Source of the DNA: Candidatus Amarobacillus elongatus
GTDB taxonomy: Bacteria; Chloroflexota; Dehalococcoidia; Tepidiformales; Tepidiformaceae
NCBI GenBank assembly: GCA_016703545.1
Contig: JADJBX010000005.1
Coordinates: 186,001 to 250,000 of the forward strand
Direction: 5' to 3'
DNA: 64,000 nucleotides
Both the position numbers and the translations under genes were made by a program. Positions 1-8,381 of this stretch are shown here, one piece after another. The notes beneath the pieces were generated by a model. It saw only the letters and a list, made by a program, of their open reading frames with translations, did no database searches and was not told the DNA's origin. Within the stretch, counting starts at the first letter, position 1, and every line of letters starts with the position of its first letter.

Positions 1-1
1 G

Positions 2-238
2 CGGCGGTTCGCGGCGATCCCGGGGAACCAGCTGGCGCTGAACAAGCTGCTCATTAACCAGGCGTTCGAAAACATGGGGCTGCGAACGACGCAGATGTTC
101 GGGACGCTGTTCGACGGGATCACACGCCATACGGAGGAGGCGCTCCGCTGGCAGGAGAGCTTCCGCACGGTGGGGTTCCGGGAGACGATCCGGCGGCGCG
201 ACGCGCCGTTCGGGGATTACGGCGAACGGCCGCGGTAG
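2..238 (+). CDS. Enoyl-CoA hydratase/isomerase family protein, C-terminal part (truncated by window edge)
   Basis: Only the last 78 residues are present and the start lies outside the window. The frame opens at base 2 and ends at TAG 236-238. The segment NQLALNKLLINQAFENMGL followed by LFDGITRH is typical of the C-terminal helical region of crotonase-fold enoyl-CoA hydratases, where it packs against a neighbouring subunit. The active-site oxyanion-hole segment is outside the window, so the exact substrate cannot be judged. A second crotonase-family gene lies at 3123-4012, in keeping with acyl-CoA breakdown in this organism. Confidence 0.75.
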   Translation, partial: RRFAAIPGNQLALNKLLINQAFENMGLRTTQMFGTLFDGITRHTEEALRWQESFRTVGFRETIRRRDAPFGDYGERPR

Positions 239-303
239 CGGCGGATGACCCGGCGGGCGGCAGGCGGCATACTGGCGCGCCACAGGCACGAGGGAGGAAT
301 CGG

Positions 304-1115
304 ATGAGCGAACACGGCGAGGGGACGTTCCAGAACGGCGAGGCGACGATCTACGAGCAGTGGTGGCATCCCGAGGGCGAGGCGCGGGCGGTCGTGGCGA
401 TCTGCCATGGATATGCCGAGCACGGCGGCCGGTACTCGCAGGTGGCGGCGGACCTCAACGCGCGCGGCTTCGCGGTGGAAGCACTGGACCTGCGCGGCCA
501 CGGCCGCTCGTCCGGCGAACGCGTGACGGTGAAGGACTACGACGAATGGATCGGCGACCTCGCGACGTTCGTGGAACGGGCGCGGGGGCGGAACCCGGGC
601 AAGAAGCTGTTCCTGCTGGGGCACAGCATGGGCGGGGGCGTCTCGGTTTCGTACCTGCTGGCGCGAAAGCCCGCGCTCGATGGGGTGATCCTGGAGTGGG
701 GGCGGGGCTGTTGAGCCCGCGGCCCGCGCCGCCCCCGGAAGGAAGCTCTCAGGCTGCCCCGCAGCCGCTGCCGGCGGCGACCATTTCGCGGGATCCGGCG
801 GTGGTGGCGGCGTACGAAAACGACCCGCTGGTCTATCGCGGGCCGCGGCCGGCGGGCATGGCGGCGGTTTCGAAGGCGGCGTACGAGATGGTGCAGCGGG
901 ACATGCACACAATCGCGTACCCGCTGCTGCTGCTGCACGGCACCGAGGACCTTTTGGTGGCGGCGAAGGGCAGCGAGATCCTCTACGAGCGCGCGGCGTC
1001 ACCGGACAAGACGCTCAAGCTGTACCCCGGGCTGTACCACGAAGTGCTGAACGAGCCGGAGCGCGACCAGGTGGTCGGCGACGTGGTGGAGTGGCTGGAG
1101 GCGCGGACGTCCTAG
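304..1115 (+). CDS. Alpha/beta hydrolase, monoacylglycerol lipase/lysophospholipase type (frameshifted)
   Basis: ATG 304 follows a purine-rich ribosome-binding site (GAGGGAGGAAT). The N-terminal half (304 to about 705) carries HGYAEH near residues 35-40, GRS near 68 and the nucleophile elbow GHSMGG with Ser108. The reading then stops at 714, but the rest of the family signature continues in another frame to 1115: TISRDPAVVAAYENDPLV, the acid strand LLLLHGTEDLLV and the histidine loop GLYHEVLNEPE. The shift lies in the G-rich run at about 697-707. The segment before ATISRDP looks shorter than in relatives, so a small deletion is also possible. Known family members hydrolyse monoacylglycerols or lysophospholipids; the substrate here is not visible. 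Confidence 0.75.
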
Positions 1116-1118
1116 CGC

Positions 1119-1856
1119 ATGGACATCTGGAAGTACTTCGACATCACGCACCGGGACCACGTGGTCTGCAATCCCATCAGCGTCGAGAAGGTGGACGAGC
1201 TGGTGCGGCTGTTCGACTTGCCGGCGGGCGCGCGCGTGCTCGACATCGCCTGCGGCAAGGCCGAGATCCTGGTGCGCACCGCGGAGCAGTACGGATGCAC
1301 CGGCATCGGCGTGGACATCTCGCCCTTCGCGGTGCGAGACGCCCGGGCACGCGCCGACCAGCGCGTGCCCGGGAAGCTGGAGTTCGTGGAACAGGATGGG
1401 GCGGCGTTCGAGGGCGAGGCGGGCAGCTTCGATCTCGCGATGTGCGTGGGCGCGAGCTGGACGTTCGGTGGGCACGCGGCCACGACCGCGGCGCTGGCCA
1501 GGCTGGTGCGGCCGGGCGGACTGGTGGTGGCCGGCGAGCCGTTCTGGAGGCAGGAGCCGCCGCCGGAGTACCTGGCGGCTGCTGGGATGGGGCGGGACGC
1601 CTTCGGCAGCCACGCGGGCAACGTGGCGGCGGGCGTGGAGCAGGGGCTCACGCCGCTCTACGCGGTCGCCAGCAGCGATGACGACTGGGATCGCTACCAG
1701 GGCCTGACGTGGCGTGCCGCGGAACGCTGGGCGGCGGCGAACCCGGGTGACCCGGACCGGGAGGCCGTGCTCGCACGGGTGCGTGCGGCGCGGGACACCT
1801 ATCTCCGCTGGGAGCGCGAGCTGTTCGGCTGGGCCATCTACGTGTGGAGCCGCTAG
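1119..1856 (+). CDS. Class I SAM-dependent methyltransferase
   Basis: A 245-residue protein starting at ATG 1119, only four bases after the hydrolase stop, so probably co-transcribed with it. The Rossmann-type motif I is VLDIACGKAEILV at residues 40-52, followed by the acidic end of strand 2 in GIGVDIS and a strand-4 region FDLAMCVGASW. RPGGLVVAGEPFW matches the usual post-motif III loop. This is enough to call AdoMet binding; the methyl acceptor is unknown. The C-terminal third is rich in Trp and Arg and may form the substrate cap. No frame damage is seen. Confidence 0.85.
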   Translation: MDIWKYFDITHRDHVVCNPISVEKVDELVRLFDLPAGARVLDIACGKAEILVRTAEQYGCTGIGVDISPFAVRDARARADQRVPGKLEFVEQDGAAFEGEAGSFDLAMCVGASWTFGGHAATTAALARLVRPGGLVVAGEPFWRQEPPPEYLAAAGMGRDAFGSHAGNVAAGVEQGLTPLYAVASSDDDWDRYQGLTWRAAERWAAANPGDPDREAVLARVRAARDTYLRWERELFGWAIYVWSR

Positions 1857-1886
1857 CCGGAGCGCGGCTGTAACGGGCGCGATTCG

Positions 1887-2213
1887 CTAGACGAACTTAT
1901 GGTCGTCGAACTTTTCGCCGCCGGTGAGTTCGATGGCGGCGGCCCATGCGGCGAGGAAGCCGCCGGCGCCGAGGACCGCGGCGAGCGGAGCGAGCAGCCA
2001 CGAGGCGCGCATGGTCCGCAGGCCGGCGCAGCCGAGGGCGGCGGCGAGCGCCGCCAGCCCCAACCCGCGAATCAGCAGCGGCGTTTCGGGGAGGAGCCGC
2101 CGGGGCTCGGGGGGCGCGGGCTTATGCGGCCACTCGGGGATGTCGCCGTCGTGGTCGCCGTGACCGTGGCCATGGCCGTGATCGTCGTCGTGAGCATAGG
2201 CGAAGCGGGTCAT
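1887..2213 (-). CDS. Small histidine-rich membrane protein, unknown function
   Basis: ATG at 2213 gives 108 residues. Residues 8-21 are almost entirely His, Asp and Gly (DDDHGHGHGHGDHD), a likely metal-binding tail. Two hydrophobic stretches rich in Ala, Leu and Gly (about residues 48-62 and 71-93) look like membrane helices. The start overlaps the corrected stop of the Trm112-like gene by four bases (ATGA), so the two are translationally coupled. I do not recognise a named family. The His tail suggests divalent metal binding, which is an inference from composition only. Confidence 0.6.
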   Translation of the reverse strand: MTRFAYAHDDDHGHGHGHGDHDGDIPEWPHKPAPPEPRRLLPETPLLIRGLGLAALAAALGCAGLRTMRASWLLAPLAAVLGAGGFLAAWAAAIELTGGEKFDDHKFV

Positions 2214-2394
2214 GCGTCGCGCAGGTCCGGGGGAGCAGATTGGGGATGCCATCCTCGATGGGGTAGCGTTCGTTGCAGCCGGTGCAGGTCAGGGTGCCGG
2301 TCATGATTTCACCGGCCTCTTCGCTGGCGACGTCGAGTTCGAGCTTCGCCTTGCACAGCGGGCAGACGAGGATGTCCATCAGGTCTTGTCGCAT
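2210..2394 (-). CDS. Trm112 family protein (frameshifted at the last codons)
   Basis: Starts at ATG 2394. The sequence has the family pattern LVCPLCKAKLEL, then CTGCNERYPIEDGIPNLLP, with two CxxC zinc ligands and the diagnostic end IPNLLP. As read, the frame runs on to 2122 with Arg-rich nonsense. Adding one C in the run of C at 2229-2233 gives IPNLLPPDLRDA and a TGA at 2210-2212 that overlaps the next ATG, which is the expected family length of about 60 residues. Bacterial members are small partners or zinc chaperone-like proteins of uncertain role. Confidence 0.85.
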
Positions 2395-2498
2395 GGGGTG
2401 ATGGTAGCACCGGCGGGAACAAGGGGCGTGGCCCCTAAGCTGGCGTTGCCCGAAGGTTCGCGGAAGCGCACGCGGCGTGGGGGTGCGCGGAGGCCTGC

Positions 2499-3062
2499 AT
2501 GAACTGGGTGTCGTTCGTGCTGCTTGGCGTGATCGCGCTGCTGACGTGGCGGGCCTGGGTGAACGGCGTCATCCGCGAGCTGGTATCGCTGGGGTCGGTG
2601 ATTCTCGCGATCCCGATGGCCGGCATCTTTTACGACGACATGTTCCCGAAGATTCACCCGATCGTGGACAGCGTGCCGCTGGCCAACCTGGTGTCGTTCC
2701 TCGCGATCTTTCTCGGGGTCGTCATTGGGGGTCAGGTGGTCGCGACGCTGCTGCGCGGCGTGGTAGCGGCGCTCAACCTCGGGCTGGCCGACCAGGCGGC
2801 GGGCGCGGCGTTCGGCTTCCTCAAGGGGGTGCTGCTGTGCCAGGCGGTGCTGATCGCGCTGGTGGCGTTCCCGAAGCCGGACCTCCGCGACGACATCGAC
2901 CAATCGAGCGTGGCGCAGGGGCTGTTGGATGCCGCGCCGGCGGTGCTCGCGATCCTGCCGCGCACCTTCGACCGCGCCATCGATGGATTCATGGACGGCG
3001 CGCGGACACTCGACAAGACCATCGGCGGGACGCCGACGCCGTCCCCGACTTCGACCCGCTAG
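2499..3062 (+). CDS. CvpA family membrane protein
   Basis: ATG 2499 sits behind a GGAGG site and gives 187 residues. Four hydrophobic segments (about residues 5-20, 30-46, 65-88 and 108-126) and the opening NWVSFVLLGVIALLTWRAWVNG with Gly-rich turns match CvpA/colicin V production proteins. The C-terminus is soluble and ends in a Pro/Thr tail. CvpA proteins sit in the inner membrane and have been linked to colicin export, purF regulation and envelope stress; the role here is open. The opening also contains a short hydrophobic re-entrant-like loop. Confidence 0.8.
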   Translation: MNWVSFVLLGVIALLTWRAWVNGVIRELVSLGSVILAIPMAGIFYDDMFPKIHPIVDSVPLANLVSFLAIFLGVVIGGQVVATLLRGVVAALNLGLADQAAGAAFGFLKGVLLCQAVLIALVAFPKPDLRDDIDQSSVAQGLLDAAPAVLAILPRTFDRAIDGFMDGARTLDKTIGGTPTPSPTSTR

Positions 3063-3069
3063 GCAGCGA

Positions 3070-3095
3070 AAGGGGCCGCCGGTTGGCAGCCCCTT
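3070..3095. terminator. Bidirectional hairpin between convergent genes
   Basis: Arms AAGGGGCCGCC (3070-3080) and GGCAGCCCCTT (3085-3095) pair with one mismatch around a GGTT loop. The hairpin lies directly between the cvpA stop (3062) and the crotonase stop (3123), the usual place for a shared terminator. The flanking T/A runs are weak. Confidence 0.6.
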
Positions 3096-3122
3096 CCTCG
3101 TGCGGTCCCTGGACGGCGGGCG

Positions 3123-4012
3123 TTACTTGCCGCGGTAGTCCTTGTAGCGGCTGTCGCGCTTGCCGAGCGCTTCCTTGAGGCCGCCGCCGGTGGTGTTGGC
3201 TTCGCGCATCTGGTCCTGGAACCAGTACGACTCGGCGGTGAACTGGCCGGCGGCATCGAGGTCCGTGGAGCTGCGCACGGAGGAGTAGATGCCCATGTTT
3301 TCGTAGAACCGGTTCATGTTGACCTTGAGGATGGCCAGGTGGTCGGCGGTCATGTTGGCGAAGTAGTCGGCGAAGGCGATGGTGCGGTCTTCGAGCTCGT
3401 CCTTCGGCCAGGCGTGGTTGATCATGCCGCAGTCGACGGCTTCGAGGCCGCTGATGCTGGCGCCGCTGTAGTACAGCTCCTTCGCCTTGCGCATGCCGAT
3501 GACGAGCGGCCAGATGACGCCGTTGCGGGCGACGCCGAGGCCGCGGACGCCGGGGTGGCCAAACTGGGCATCCTCGGCGGCGACGACCATGTCGGCCATC
3601 ATCGCGAGTTCGCAGCCGCCGGCGAGGGCGTAGCCGTGGACCTGGGCGACGGTGACCTTGGCCATGTTCCAGAAGTACATCTGGATATCGGTGATCTGCT
3701 GCATGCCGGTGCGGATGCCCATCAACAGCCGGCGGCCGCTCTCATCGACGGTCTTGTAGCGGCGGACGACGCCATCCGCGCCGCCGCGGGCGGGGGTGAG
3801 GTCGTAGCCGGCGGAGAAGGTGCGCCCGGCGCCGCGCAGGATGATGACGCGCACGGTGTCGTCGGCTTCGTAGTCGGAGGGGCGTCGTTCAGTTCGAAGA
3901 GGAGCTCCTGTGAGAGGGAGTTCATCTTCTCGGGGCGGTTGAGCGTGATGCGGCCGACGCGGCCATCGGTGCCGACGCGGTCGAGTTCGATGTTTTCGTA
4001 CTTGCCGGACAA
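3123..4012 (-). CDS. Enoyl-CoA hydratase/isomerase (crotonase) family protein (frameshifted)
   Basis: The likely start is a TTG at 4012 preceded by a GGAG-like site. The first part reads RVGRITLNRPEKMNSLSQELLFELNDA, a standard crotonase opening. It then breaks near 3886 in a G/C run and continues in the frame ending at 3123 as ADDTVRVIILRGAGRTFSAG. The oxyanion-hole strands are visible as GRTFSAGYDLTP and HGYALAGGCELAMMADMV. The corrected length of roughly 295 residues suits the family. Hydration or isomerisation of enoyl-CoA is the family reaction; the exact substrate is not clear. The gene stands alone on this strand. Confidence 0.85.
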
Positions 4013-4163
4013 AGGGAGTGCTCCTCGGGCGGTGCTGCGCGCACGCTACCGGTGTGGCGGGAAAAGCGAAAGGCGAGGGAGCGCTGCGGCGTGAAATCCG
4101 TCACTTGACGGGCGTTTTCGTGGGCGGCGACGATGCGCGCTTCCATCCACGAGGAGGGGTTCG

Positions 4164-4625
4164 ATGACGCCAACGGAACGTTCGGAGTTGATTGCACGGT
4201 ACGCCGAAGGGCACGCGGCGGTGATTGCGGCGCTGGACCGCATCGGCCCGGACCGGCTGGACACGGTGCCGCCGGATGGAAGCTGGACGCCGCGGATGGT
4301 GGTCCATCACCTCGCGGACAGCGAAATGACGTCGGCGCTGCGGGTGCGCAAGCTGCTGGCCGAAGAGAACGTGGCGATCGTCGGGTATCCGGAGGAGATC
4401 TGGGCGAAGCGCGCGTATTACGACCGGCCGATCGAGCACTCGCTGGACGCGATCAAGGCGGCGCGCGCCACGACCCTCGACATCCTGGTGCGGATGACGG
4501 AGGAGGAGTGGCAGCGGCCGGGGACGCACAACGAGATCGGGCTGTACACACCGGAGGTGTGGCTGGGCATTTACTCGCGGCACTGTCACGAGCACGCGGA
4601 GCAGATGCTGCGGGCGATGGGGTAG
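4164..4625 (+). CDS. DinB/YfiT-like metalloenzyme superfamily protein
   Basis: ATG 4164 is preceded by GAGGAGGGG. The 153-residue sequence has the DinB four-helix layout: an N-terminal helix, then SWTPRMVVHHLADSE with a metal-ligand His, and a C-terminal YSRHCHEHAEQMLRA carrying the other two His ligands. Such proteins bind Ni or Zn and include thiol-dependent transferases. Substrate and role are unknown here. The stop codon merges with a purine-rich repeat (see 4623-4670). Confidence 0.8.
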   Translation: MTPTERSELIARYAEGHAAVIAALDRIGPDRLDTVPPDGSWTPRMVVHHLADSEMTSALRVRKLLAEENVAIVGYPEEIWAKRAYYDRPIEHSLDAIKAARATTLDILVRMTEEEWQRPGTHNEIGLYTPEVWLGIYSRHCHEHAEQMLRAMG

Positions 4626-4670
4626 GAGGAAGGAGAAAGGAGAAAGGAGAAAAGGGGCGCGAAGCGGGAC
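4623..4670. repeat. Purine-rich dispersed repeat, copy A
   Basis: Begins at the TAG stop of the DinB gene and consists of iterated GGAGAAA units followed by GGGGCGCGAAGCGGG. Over 36 bases (4635-4670) it matches copy B (26932-26967) at all but a few positions, including the GC-rich part that follows the purine run. Related copies flank the four-helix-bundle gene at 31167-31195 and 31695-31723. Confidence 0.7.
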
Positions 4671-5207
4671 TTACGGGGCGAAGAGCGCCTGGAGGCGTGC
4701 CATCGGCACGCCGACCTGGATGAGCGTGCGCAAGGCGGCAGCGAGGTCGTCTTCCGTGGGCATGGAATCGCTCTCGGCGCGAGCCACATCGAGCGCTCGC
4801 TGGACGGCCGCGGGGTCGGGGGCCAGGGCGACCGGGCCCCGTGCTGGCGAAACGGCGCTGGGAGACTCACTGGCAGGTGCTGAGTTCGAAGCGCTCTCAG
4901 GCGGCGGGGCCTCGCTGCCGGAGTCCTGTGTGCTGCCATCGACTCGCTCAGCCCATGCGCGGCGGCCTTCGTCGGCGTTCGCGAACCGCCGCCAGAACAG
5001 CCAGCCGTTGCGACTGCTTCGCGTAACAGCTGTGGCCGCGGCAGAGAGCGACCTGAACCACTGGCCATCCTCCAGCACGTAGCCCACGGTCCCGATGCCC
5101 TCTGAGCGCTCGACGCGAAGCAGCCGCACCACTCCCCGGTGGTCGGCGCAAAGCACCTCGCCTGTGCTCAGAGTGTTCCGGTCAGTTATCGGTATCAGGT
5201 GTTTCAC
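4671..5207 (-). CDS. RAMA-domain protein, orphan
   Basis: GTG 5207 gives 178 residues. An N-terminal GEVLCADHRGVVRLLRV segment leads into VLEDGQWFRSLSAAATAV and SRNGWLFWRRF. The pattern (SxSAAAxxV, then SxNGWxFW) is that of the RAMA domain found beside restriction-linked adenine methylases. The middle is low-complexity Ser/Glu/Pro, and the C-terminus (ALRTLIQVGVPMARLQALF) looks like a helical tail. No methylase or nuclease partner is seen next to it. DNA or modified-base binding is an inference from the domain. The GTG is chosen because the protein pattern begins there; upstream frame is a shadow of the gene at 5322. Confidence 0.65.
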   Translation of the reverse strand: MKHLIPITDRNTLSTGEVLCADHRGVVRLLRVERSEGIGTVGYVLEDGQWFRSLSAAATAVTRSSRNGWLFWRRFANADEGRRAWAERVDGSTQDSGSEAPPPESASNSAPASESPSAVSPARGPVALAPDPAAVQRALDVARAESDSMPTEDDLAAALRTLIQVGVPMARLQALFAP

Positions 5208-5321
5208 GGACGCTCCGCGGCGTATGGAAGCAGCAAGGGAGCGAGCCGTCAAAGGGGGCGGCAGGTGTGCCGGGTGGCGAAGCGCGTATAGTGGCGCACA
5301 CCACCTCCCGGAGCATTTCGC

Positions 5322-6974
5322 ATGGCAACCATTACTGGCGCGCAGATTGTCGCGCGTGCCCTGAAGCAGCAGGGCGTCGAGCACATGTTTGGGATCGTCG
5401 GCATCCCGGTCATCCCGATCGCGGCGGCGGCGCAGCGCGAGGGCATCAAGTTCTATGGGTTCCACAACGAGCAGTCGGCGAGCTACGCCGCTGGCGCGGT
5501 GGGGTACCTGACGGGGCGGCCGGGCGTGTGCCTGGCGGTTTCGGGCCCGGGCATGATCCACGGCATCGCGGGGCTCGCGAACGCGTGGTCGAACAACTGG
5601 CCCATGATCCTCATTGGCGGCGCGAACGATTCGTACCAGAACGGGCAGGGCGCGTTCCAGGAGGCCCCGCAGATTGAATCGGCGCGGCCGTACGTGAAGT
5701 ACGCGGCACGGCCGGACAGCATCGCGCGGCTGCCGTTTTACGTGGAGCAGGCGGTTCGGACGACCATCTACGGGCGTCCGGGCGCGGCCTACCTGGACCT
5801 GCCGGGCGACATCATCAGCGGGTCCGTGGAGGAGGCCGAGGTGACGTATCCCGGCCGCTGCCCGGAGCCGCCGCGCACGCTCGCGCCGGAAGAGAACATC
5901 AAGGCGGCGCTGGCGGCGCTGAAGACGGCCGAGCGTCCGCTCGTCATCGTCGGCAAGGGCGCGGCGTATTCGCGGGCCGAGGACGAAGTCCGGAAGTTCG
6001 TGGAGACGACGGGGCTGCCGTACCTGGCCTCGCCCATGGGCAAGGGCGTCATCCCGGACGACCACCCGCAGTCGATCGCGGCGGCGCGGTCGTTCGCGCT
6101 GCAGAACACTGACCTCGTGGTGCTGATGGGTGCCCGCATGAACTGGATGATGCACTTCGGCCAGCCCCCGCGCTGGAACGAGAAGGTGCGGGTGATCCAG
6201 ATGGACATCTCGGCCGAGGAGATCGGCACGAACGTGCCGACCGAGGTCGCGCTCGTGGGTGACGCGAAGGCGATCACGGCGCAGCTGAACGCGGAGCTCG
6301 AGAAGAACCCGTGGTCGTACCCGTCGGAGACGACGTGGTGGACGGGCCTGCAGTCGAAGATCGCGGCGAACGCGGCGACGGTGGAGCCGATGTTCAACGA
6401 CGACTCGGTGCCGATGGGGTACTACCGCGTGCTGCGGGACATCCGCGACCTGATCCCGAAGGATGCGATCATCTCGAACGAGGGCGCGAGCACGATGGAC
6501 ATCGGCCGGACGGTCCTGCCGAACTTCTTCGCGCGCACGCGGCTCGATGCGGCGACGTTCGGGACGATGGGCGTGGGCGCGGGGCAGGCGATCGCGGCGG
6601 CTTCGGTCCACCCCGACCGGAAAATCATCTGCGTGCAGGGCGACTCGGCGTTCGGCTTCGGTGGCATGGAAGTGGAGACGGCCGCGCGTTACGGGCTGAA
6701 CATCACGTTCGTCATCATCAACAACAACGGCATCGGTGGCGGCCCCGACGAGCTGGACCCGGCGCACATCCCGCCGGGGGCGTACACGCCGCAGGCGCAC
6801 TACGAGAAGATGGCCGATGTGTACGGCGGCAAGGGGTACTTCGTGACCACGCCGGACCAGCTGAAGCCGGTGCTCGAAGAGGCGATGGCCCAGCCGAAGC
6901 CGGCGATCGTGAACATCATGATCAGCAACAAGAGCGGCCGGAAGCCGCAGGAGTTCGGCTGGCTGACCCGCTAA
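5322..6974 (+). CDS. 2-hydroxyacyl-CoA lyase / oxalyl-CoA decarboxylase family, ThDP-dependent
   Basis: A complete 550-residue enzyme from ATG 5322. The catalytic Glu is in YGFHNEQSA (Glu50), the central domain follows, and the ThDP/Mg motif is GDSAFGFGGMEVETA with the downstream NNNG ligand. The phrase SGPGMIHGIAGLANAWSNNWP is typical of the HACL/oxalyl-CoA decarboxylase branch rather than acetolactate synthase. The known reactions are cleavage of 2-hydroxyacyl-CoA to formyl-CoA plus aldehyde, or decarboxylation of oxalyl-CoA. Sequence alone does not decide between them. No frc-type CoA transferase is nearby, which mildly favours the lyase. Its terminator is at 7026. Confidence 0.9.
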   Translation: MATITGAQIVARALKQQGVEHMFGIVGIPVIPIAAAAQREGIKFYGFHNEQSASYAAGAVGYLTGRPGVCLAVSGPGMIHGIAGLANAWSNNWPMILIGGANDSYQNGQGAFQEAPQIESARPYVKYAARPDSIARLPFYVEQAVRTTIYGRPGAAYLDLPGDIISGSVEEAEVTYPGRCPEPPRTLAPEENIKAALAALKTAERPLVIVGKGAAYSRAEDEVRKFVETTGLPYLASPMGKGVIPDDHPQSIAAARSFALQNTDLVVLMGARMNWMMHFGQPPRWNEKVRVIQMDISAEEIGTNVPTEVALVGDAKAITAQLNAELEKNPWSYPSETTWWTGLQSKIAANAATVEPMFNDDSVPMGYYRVLRDIRDLIPKDAIISNEGASTMDIGRTVLPNFFARTRLDAATFGTMGVGAGQAIAAASVHPDRKIICVQGDSAFGFGGMEVETAARYGLNITFVIINNNGIGGGPDELDPAHIPPGAYTPQAHYEKMADVYGGKGYFVTTPDQLKPVLEEAMAQPKPAIVNIMISNKSGRKPQEFGWLTR

Positions 6975-7025
6975 CCGCATCACCTGCCGGCGCGCGAGCG
7001 GAGCGCGCCCTGGGAAACACGGACG

Positions 7026-7053
7026 AGGAGGGGCCTGATGGCCCCTCCTTTTT
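7026..7053 (+). terminator. Rho-independent terminator after the HACL gene
   Basis: A perfect 10-bp stem AGGAGGGGCC (7026-7035), loop TGAT and GGCCCCTCCT (7040-7049) is followed directly by T residues. It lies between the lyase stop (6974) and the convergent DUF2235 stop (7065), so it may serve both. Confidence 0.9.
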
Positions 7054-7064
7054 CGTGTGCCGGC

Positions 7065-8225
7065 TCAGTCGCCGATGCGGGCGCGGTAGCGGGCGAGGTT
7101 GCCGGGGTTGTAGGGGGTGGCGGCGGCGCGCTGGATGACGCTGGGGTGGAGCGACTGGTTGGTCTCGATCGGCGGCGGCACGGATTCCGGCGGCTCGCCG
7201 GAGTGGGCGGCGCGGCGGCGGTCGAGCTCGGCGTTGAGGGCGGTATCGTTCGGCAGGAGGCCGATTTCGCGCACCTTCCGTCGATACAGCATCTGTGCGC
7301 CGAGGCCCCTCCGCGAGTCATGAATGCGGGCGAGCGGGTTGGGGTGGATGTGTTCGCGCTGGTAACGGTCGTCGAAGCCGAGGCCGAGCGCCTTCGCCTT
7401 CTCCATCATCCAGACGAGGGCGACATCGGAGAGGCAGCCGTCGCGCTCGGCTTCGCGGTAGGTGGTGGTGCCACCGCCCACGTCGCTGTGGCAGCCGGCG
7501 AACCAGCGCTGCTCCATCACCTGGGGGTAGGCGCCGGCGGCGGGTTGCCTTCGCCACCAGATGGCGGGTTCGAAGGGGTCGCGCTCTTCGTCGATGGCGA
7601 GGGCCTGGTAGGCGTTGCGGACGGCCTTCGAACTGAGCTGCACATCGTGGAATTCGTAGTCACGGTTGACGAGGCGGAAGGGGAACTTCTGGCCGAGGTG
7701 GCCGGGGATGCCGAGCGCGCCCACCGTGTCCCAGACGCCGAGCATGGTGACGACAGCGTCGCGGGAGCCGGTTTCGGCGCGATAGGCAACGACCCGCGGG
7801 TCGTCGACGGGGATGTCGCTGCGATAGAGGTCGTAGGCGCGCGGGAACTGCTCGGCGCAGTGCTTCGGGAGGAGGCCGGCCTTGCGCAGGAACCCGGTCA
7901 TGCTGCGGGCGGTGAAGGCGCCGCGGCTGAAGCCGAAGACGAAGATCTCGTCGGGTTCGCCGCCGGCGCCGCCATCGGAGTAGTTGTCGACGAGGAACCG
8001 GTAGGCGTCGATGACGTTGCGGGAGAGGCCGACGCCAAAGGTGCCGCCGAGCCAGCGGTCGGCGCCGGCGCCGGTGCCGACGCCCTGGTCGTAGAAAACG
8101 ACCTGGGGGATGCCGTCCTCGCCCACGGGCGGGACGGCCTGGGCAAGCTTGGAGACGTTGGTGGGCTTGTCGCCGTCGCGTTTGTTCCAGGTGCCATCGC
8201 AACAGATGACGATGCGCTTCTTCAT
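7065..8225 (-). CDS. DUF2235 alpha/beta hydrolase (Tle1-like fold)
   Basis: ATG 8225 gives 386 residues. The opening KKRIVICCDGTWN is the DUF2235 signature. The nucleophile elbow is FGFSRGAFTAR with Ser100, and further conserved blocks are MLGVWDTVGALGIP, FAGCHSDVGGG and the IDEERDPF segment. The family includes phospholipase effectors of type VI secretion, but most free-standing members are uncharacterised. No secretion genes are near and no signal peptide is seen, so a cytoplasmic hydrolase is more likely. Longer upstream frame to 8318 is rejected because the signature starts at the ATG. Confidence 0.85.
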   Translation of the reverse strand: MKKRIVICCDGTWNKRDGDKPTNVSKLAQAVPPVGEDGIPQVVFYDQGVGTGAGADRWLGGTFGVGLSRNVIDAYRFLVDNYSDGGAGGEPDEIFVFGFSRGAFTARSMTGFLRKAGLLPKHCAEQFPRAYDLYRSDIPVDDPRVVAYRAETGSRDAVVTMLGVWDTVGALGIPGHLGQKFPFRLVNRDYEFHDVQLSSKAVRNAYQALAIDEERDPFEPAIWWRRQPAAGAYPQVMEQRWFAGCHSDVGGGTTTYREAERDGCLSDVALVWMMEKAKALGLGFDDRYQREHIHPNPLARIHDSRRGLGAQMLYRRKVREIGLLPNDTALNAELDRRRAAHSGEPPESVPPPIETNQSLHPSVIQRAAATPYNPGNLARYRARIGD

Positions 8226-8381
8226 GGCGGTACCGAACCTCGAGGCCTTGGGGACGTGGCCGGGGCGGGCCCAGGGGCGGGAGTATACGCGGGGCGGATG
8301 GACTGTTATGCGGCCCATGTCACAGGGCGCTGGCGAGGGGAAAGGGTGGACTGTGAGGCACGCGTTGGCGACGCTGGCGGA

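Noticed and set aside
4671..6983. A 770-residue minus-strand open frame
   Set aside because: Only its last 178 residues (RAMA protein, 4671-5207) look like protein. The rest is the Arg/His-rich shadow of the lyase gene at 5322-6974.
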